A stretch of DNA of 8,114 nucleotides from Bacteroidota bacterium (lineage in GTDB: Bacteria > Bacteroidota > Ignavibacteria > UBA10030 > UBA8401): the NCBI GenBank assembly GCA_030824175.1, contig JAVBYH010000251.1, positions 1 to 8,114 of the forward strand, in the 5' to 3' direction. Below are positions 6,678-8,114 of the stretch, in pieces; positions within the stretch are counted from its first letter, which is position 1, and every line of letters starts with the position of its first letter. Below the pieces are notes generated by a model. The model saw nothing but the letters and a program-made list of their open reading frames with translations, made no database searches and was not told the origin of the DNA. The position numbers and the translations under genes are program-made.

Positions 6678-7733
6678 TCACACGTTTCGCGCGACGGCCT
6701 CGAGAACCATTGCCGTCGTGATGTTCCGCATCGAATCGTGCGGGCACGTCGGTGTGAAGTAGCAGCCGCAGGGCACCGGCGGTTCGACAATTTCGCCCAG
6801 ACCATAGAGCTCGAACTCGTGCCGGTTGAAGATATTGTTCATGAGGATCAGCTTTTTGCCGAGGCCCAGGGCGATATGCATGCCCATCGTCACCTGCGTC
6901 ACGACGCCGTCGCATTCGTCCATGAGCGAGATGAACTCGGCCAGGCTGAAGTGTCCGGGATAGATGCCGCCTGCCGCCTTCGAGAGCCGGAGGTTTTTTT
7001 CGTGTTCCTGTTCGCCGCCCAGCCACAGGATCTCGTATCCCATTCCCTTCGCGGCGCGGGCGAACGCGATCCAGAATTCCTCGGGCCAGAGGCGCGACGA
7101 CCAGCGGCCGCCGCAGCCCGTGTTGCATCCGATGATCTTCCTGTCGTGCGGGATGTTCCACTCTCTCGTGACAGTGCGTTCGAGGATGTACGGTTCTTTC
7201 GCAAAGGTAAAACCGCACATCGCAAAAATCTCTTCGGGATAACTCTTTGTGTTCGCCCTGCCCACATCGTCGAAGAGCCCGGTGAGAAACTTGGGCTCTG
7301 ACCGCTCGTCGAACACCCTGCACCTGCCGTAGCGATCCATGCCGAAGCCGAATTTTTTCGCGCCGGCGACCTGCTCCGCGACGGCGATGGCTTCCTTGTC
7401 CTTGTCGAGCGAATACACGATGTCGAACTCGCGGTTCAGAAGCCAGACGAGGTCCTTCGGCGAATATTTCACCACTTCGTCCACATGCCTGCGCGGTACG
7501 AGCTCGGGGAAATCGGTCAGCCACGTGATGTGAGCGCCGGGCATGACATCGTGAATGCGCCGCAGAAGGGGCGTGGTCCTGACGACATCGCCGGCCGCGC
7601 CCAATTTGATGATGAGGATGCGCTCGCGGATTTGTTGATAGTCCGCACAGCCCTCGCAGTGCACCCCCTTCACTTTATGGGGCCCGCAGGGCACGCTTCC
7701 CTTGAAAAACTTGCAGTCGCTATGAAGGATCAT
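6678..7733 (-). CDS. Family 9 (heptosyltransferase-like) glycosyltransferase with N-terminal Cys cluster
   Basis: A 351-residue GT9 protein with two Rossmann domains (GT-B fold). The N-domain opens with RILIIKLGAAGDVVRTTPLL (38-57), the typical heptosyltransferase start. The C-domain has GCNTGCGGRWSSRLWP (202-217), ILWLGGEQEHE (235-245), VVTQVTMGMHIALGLGKKLI (277-296) and a C-terminal Cys region CGCYFTPTCPHDSM (322-335). Before the GT9 fold lies an extra 35-residue leader with C7, C16, C26 and C29 in the pattern CKFF...CGPHK..GVHCEGC, which looks metal-binding. I recall such leaders on other GT9 proteins but know no function for them. The acceptor and sugar are unknown; in LPS heptosyltransferases the donor is ADP-heptose. 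No signal peptide is seen, so it should act on the cytosolic face. The ATG at 7733 has no clear Shine-Dalgarno; the gap to wecB is 33 bases. Confidence 0.9.
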   Translation of the reverse strand: MILHSDCKFFKGSVPCGPHKVKGVHCEGCADYQQIRERILIIKLGAAGDVVRTTPLLRRIHDVMPGAHITWLTDFPELVPRRHVDEVVKYSPKDLVWLLNREFDIVYSLDKDKEAIAVAEQVAGAKKFGFGMDRYGRCRVFDERSEPKFLTGLFDDVGRANTKSYPEEIFAMCGFTFAKEPYILERTVTREWNIPHDRKIIGCNTGCGGRWSSRLWPEEFWIAFARAAKGMGYEILWLGGEQEHEKNLRLSKAAGGIYPGHFSLAEFISLMDECDGVVTQVTMGMHIALGLGKKLILMNNIFNRHEFELYGLGEIVEPPVPCGCYFTPTCPHDSMRNITTAMVLEAVARNV

Positions 7734-7766
7734 GATCGGTGCTATCGTGTGTGTGCTGTGAATATA

Positions 7767-8114
7767 TTAAGTAGTCAGGCCTGCCAGTTTCGACAGCAGA
7801 ATATCCGCGATCCGCTCGGACGCGTGTCCGTCCCAGAGGTCAGGGATCGTTCCTTGTTTCACGTTGCCTCGAACGATCTCTCCCACGGCAGCGGCGACAT
7901 CGTCGAACCTGTCGCCCATGAGCGTGTTGGTGCCTTCCGTGACCGTGACGGGACGTTCCGTGTTCTTTCGCAATGTGATGCACGGGACGCCGAGGTATGT
8001 CGATTCTTCCTGTATGCCGCCGGAATCGGTAACAACGCACAGTGCGTGTTCGCACAACGCGATGAACTCTCCGTACGGCAGCGGATCGGTAACAAGACAC
8101 CGCGCCGGCAGGGT
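7767..8114 (-). CDS. wecB: UDP-N-acetylglucosamine 2-epimerase, C-terminal part (cut by window edge)
   Basis: The last 115 residues of a gene that runs off the right edge. The reading frame is open to 8114, so the true start is outside. The enzyme interconverts UDP-GlcNAc and UDP-ManNAc in the cytosol and supplies ManNAc-type sugars for surface glycans. Visible motifs, numbered within the fragment, are PLPYGEFIALCEHA (11-24), VVTDSGGIQEES (27-38), LGVPCITLRKNTERPVTV (41-58) and EGTNTLMG (60-67). These form the C-terminal half of the active-site cleft in the non-hydrolysing WecB/MnaA family. A TTG inside the frame at 8057 is a leucine codon of the continuing protein, not a start. As the first gene seen in this series it supports a polysaccharide role for the glycosyltransferases that follow. 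The choice of wecB over an orthologue name such as wbpI or mnaA is not certain. Confidence 0.93.
   Translation of the reverse strand, partial: TLPARCLVTDPLPYGEFIALCEHALCVVTDSGGIQEESTYLGVPCITLRKNTERPVTVTEGTNTLMGDRFDDVAAAVGEIVRGNVKQGTIPDLWDGHASERIADILLSKLAGLTT

Noticed and set aside
7734..7775. AT-rich TTAATATATT between wecB and the GT9 gene as a possible promoter.
   Set aside because: No TTGACA-like or TTTG element at a suitable distance; a 33-base gap is normal within an operon.
8025..8095. Eleven-base direct repeat ATCGGTAACAA at 8025-8035 and 8085-8095.
   Set aside because: Both copies encode V-T-D in the wecB product, exactly 20 codons apart in the same frame. Codon reuse is enough to explain it.

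Overview
This is a GC-rich bacterial window in which every credible gene lies on the minus strand. The series runs from the right edge to the left edge and looks like one operon, or two joined head to tail. Transcription order is: wecB (3' part only), a family 9 glycosyltransferase, a WcaJ/WbaP-type polyprenyl-phosphate sugar phosphotransferase, a DPM1-like family 2 glycosyltransferase, a large family 2 glycosyltransferase fused to a membrane domain, accA, a YbgC-like thioesterase, a 54-residue Trm112-like zinc-ribbon protein, and nadC. Gaps between genes are about 100 bases or less. Three junctions overlap: 4 bases (fusion/accA), 8 bases (accA/thioesterase) and 11 bases (Trm112-like/nadC).

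Right part (about 2400-8114) is a surface-polysaccharide or glycolipid locus. wecB supplies UDP-ManNAc. The WcaJ-type enzyme loads the first sugar phosphate on the lipid carrier, and the other glycosyltransferases extend the glycan or make polyprenyl-phosphate sugar donors. The most unusual gene is the 671-residue fusion (2399-4414). It has an intact GT2 domain, four membrane helices, a Rossmann-type domain and a sugar-transferase domain that has lost the segment with the catalytic Asp-Glu. The complete enzyme next door (5248-6642) serves as an internal yardstick for that loss.

Left part (15-2402) is housekeeping: the acetyl-CoA carboxylase alpha chain, an acyl-CoA thioesterase, a likely methyltransferase-partner zinc protein, and quinolinate phosphoribosyltransferase for NAD synthesis. 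These genes are tied to the glycan genes by the ATGA overlap at 2399-2402.

Organism: the AccA sequence (TWYSV-APESCSSILWKSWEYKEQAAEALKL and the N-terminal coiled coil) and the thioesterase resemble Bacteroidota/Chlorobiota-group proteins. Many starts lack a clear Shine-Dalgarno, which fits that group. A GC-rich member of the FCB superphylum (Ignavibacteria/Kapabacteria-like) is my best guess, from memory of family sequences rather than a search.

I see no RNA genes, mobile elements, CRISPR arrays or convincing terminators. The longest non-coding stretch is about 100 bases (5147-5247).
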